Origin: Kudoa neothunni
Taxonomy: Eukaryota; Cnidaria
DNA: 64,000 bases
Reading direction: 5' to 3'
Assembly: GCA_964304625.1 (NCBI GenBank)
Contig: OZ199838.1
Span: 14,074,001-14,138,000 of the forward strand
Within the stretch, counting starts at the first letter, position 1, and every line of letters starts with the position of its first letter. The notes under the pieces are model-generated. The model had not been told where the DNA came from and did not search any database. It worked only from the letters and a program-made list of their open reading frames with translations. This document shows positions 62,303-64,000 of the stretch, piece by piece. A program made the position numbers and the translations under genes.

Positions 62303-64000
62303 ATGAGACCATTTGTACACATTTTTTTATTGGTGGCAGTTTTGATATGTACATATTACTATTGTTTTCATTAGTTCATATCATTCATAGACGCCCATGG
62401 TTATTCCGTCAATGCAACCACGTCAACAGCTGTAATTGTTGTGAAAGCTCTCTCCTATAAAATTATAGATGAGTCTGGTAAAAAAGTAAAACTGACATTG
62501 AGTGGTACTGATTATGGTGCTAACAAGCATTGTCTCATAAAGAAGGGCAGTAGTGCTTTAACTGAATATGAGGACATTGACATAAACACAAGTCAGGTTG
62601 ATAACAAAAGTGTAATTAGTTGCAACAGTGCTGATATTAAATTGACATATGAAAAACTCTCCCCAAGAAACAAGTATATATATGTTTTCAAAGCAGAATC
62701 CGATTCAGGTGCTAAAGCTGGTGTAAAGGGAGGAAATGTTTTTGGATTTGAAATACGTATATAAATATCTAGGAATAGCATTTATTTATCTTATCGTTAT
62801 TTAGCATTATTGGTAAATCCTCAGGTAGAAATATCAATAGAAACTCAAAAATTGAAATTTTCTACTAAAACTTGTAATCCAGTTACCTGCCCTGTTAAAT
62901 ACAAAAAGGAACAATACAACGCCGGGCAAGCTGCAGCTGACTGCGCCCAAGCTAGTGACGTCGAAGTAGAATTTGATTTGATGATTCCATATTATGAAAT
63001 GCAATGTGATAAGTATCCAAGCTTCTTTTATCATATGCCAAATGCATACATGAAAAAAGAAATTGACGTTTTTAAACCACAATATTATGTAGCCTTTAAA
63101 TCAAATACTGATCAAACCAAATACAATATTCAATTTACAAACAAGTTCCCAACTGAAATTTGCCGTTTTGGTATTAGAGATACTACTGCTACAGGAACTT
63201 CATTTTCACATGTTTGTGGACCTGAAGGAAAAGAATGTTACGCACCCTGTGATAATGTTCAGCTAACTCTTACCCCATCAAAAGTTCTTGTTGATATTTC
63301 AATCCAAACCAGACACCATAATATAAAATTAATGGATAATAATTATGATGGATATAAATCGACTAAATTTGGTATGTTATAACAAATTTTATTATTTTTA
63401 AACTATATATATATAGCCATTGTTGAGCCAGAAGGTGGTTTGTTGAAAAATATAATAAGTACCGGAGTTACGCTAAATGCATCTCCTTTTAAACTGAGTA
63501 GTACACCTTCATTTACTACCTGCACCATAAAACACTTCGAAGCTGATAAACCAAGACCGAATGCTAGAGGAGGTACAACAACAAAATGCAATGCTTCCGC
63601 TTGTGCAATAACATGTGATGCTAGTCTAACAATTAAAGAGTTACCCGAAGGAAAACCAATGATGATTGAAATAGAATCTGGAATTAATAACCCAGAAAAC
63701 TTTAATGAATACTTATTTGTAAGAACAAGTAAATTTGATTTCAAAAATAAAACGTATATTAATTTGTTAATGTAGAAAACAACGAAAATAAAGTATTTAA
63801 CACTGCCAATCCAACAGCAACTCAATCAACAATTGTAATTAAAGCATTAGAAGGTGATGAAGATAACACCACAAACCAACCCACTTGTTCCTATTACATA
63901 AGCATAACAGGAAAAAATGAATTCGTTGATGCACATTGTGCCGATAGCTACCCTTGCAGAGGCCATTGCAAGGAGTCAAAAACTATCATTAACCTTACCC
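62303..64000 (+). CDS. Secreted or membrane modular protein with Cys-containing beta-rich domains, 5' part only
   Basis: Starts with a signal peptide MRPFVHIFLLVAVLIYAHG (cleavage probably soon after), split by a 42-nt intron. Exons: 62303-62348, 62391-62756, 62805-63371, 63417-63728, 63776 to beyond the window. Each exon after the first holds about one domain of 100-190 residues. Domains begin with related strands (STAVIVVKAL, STIVIKALEG, STGVTLNASPF) and have internal Cys pairs (KHCLIKKG...ISCNSAD; TCNPVTCP; VCGPEGKECYAPC; KCNASACAITC) and Tyr/Leu patterns like LSPRNKYIYVF, reminiscent of fibronectin III or Ig-like folds. Potential N-glycosylation sites are present. All four visible introns are phase 1. 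I do not recognise a named family; the gene runs off the window end. Confidence 0.65.

Noticed and set aside
1-64000. CRISPR arrays, bacterial operons, LTR or other virus-like elements, LINE reverse transcriptase, rRNA or intact tRNA genes
   Set aside because: None seen: no regularly spaced repeats, no operon layout, no reverse-transcriptase motif, and the only tRNA-like sequences are SINE heads.

Overview
The window is eukaryotic, from a very AT-rich animal genome. Genes are split by GT-AG introns that are mostly 40-76 nt. Eight genes could be placed by reconstructing exons: EIF4A3, NAA30, UTP23, an MTRES1-like S4 protein, SLMAP, an EGR-type zinc-finger factor, TTI1 and NFATC2IP. SLMAP, EGR and NFATC2IP point to Metazoa. 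Small introns and AT richness suggest a reduced-genome invertebrate (orthonectid, dicyemid, rotifer or flatworm-like); that last step is inference and is not proved by the sequence. There are no bacterial operons, no CRISPR arrays, and no reverse transcriptase or LTR element that I could see.

Layout. 1-1.6 kb: EIF4A3 (+). 2.1-5.5 kb: a piggyBac-like element, a Tigger-like element two bases away, and a tRNA-derived SINE (-). 5.8-10.1 kb: NAA30 (-) head-to-head with an unidentified multi-exon gene (+). 10.1-23.6 kb: a gene-free island with decayed DNA transposons (Merlin, Tigger, an IS630/Tc1-like element, a hAT MITE, and a SWIM-type MULE interrupted by a FLYWCH-type MULE). 24.1-25.3 kb: a small unidentified gene (-). 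26.4-29.3 kb: unclassified repeats and a Tigger with a CENP-B-like HTH. 30.2-32.0 kb: UTP23 and the MTRES1-like gene in tandem (+). 32.4-35.8 kb: a second SINE type, hAT and IS630 fragments, and repeats. 37.3-44.0 kb: SLMAP (+), one intron of which holds a hAT element that itself holds a Tigger-like element. 44.3-47.3 kb: repeats and a hAT element with transposase. 50.9-52.6 kb: EGR-like factor (+). 53.6-54.1 kb: a SINE with a perfect 13-bp target duplication. 54.9-57.9 kb: TTI1 (-), cut by a 200-N gap. 58.2-60.3 kb: a second copy of the SLMAP-intron hAT family, sitting between TTI1 and NFATC2IP (+, 60.4-61.6 kb). 62.3 kb to the end: the first exons of a secreted modular protein whose visible introns are all phase 1.

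The host genes are unrelated housekeeping and signalling genes: exon-junction and rRNA processing, N-terminal acetylation, PIKK assembly, SUMO-like regulation, Hippo/STRIPAK scaffolding and transcription. The most notable structures are the mosaic SINEs with a common 3' half, the nested transposons that lengthen one SLMAP intron and split a divergent promoter, candidate introns of about 18-23 nt, and the phase-1 modular secreted gene. I found no clear sign of a wholly new molecular system.
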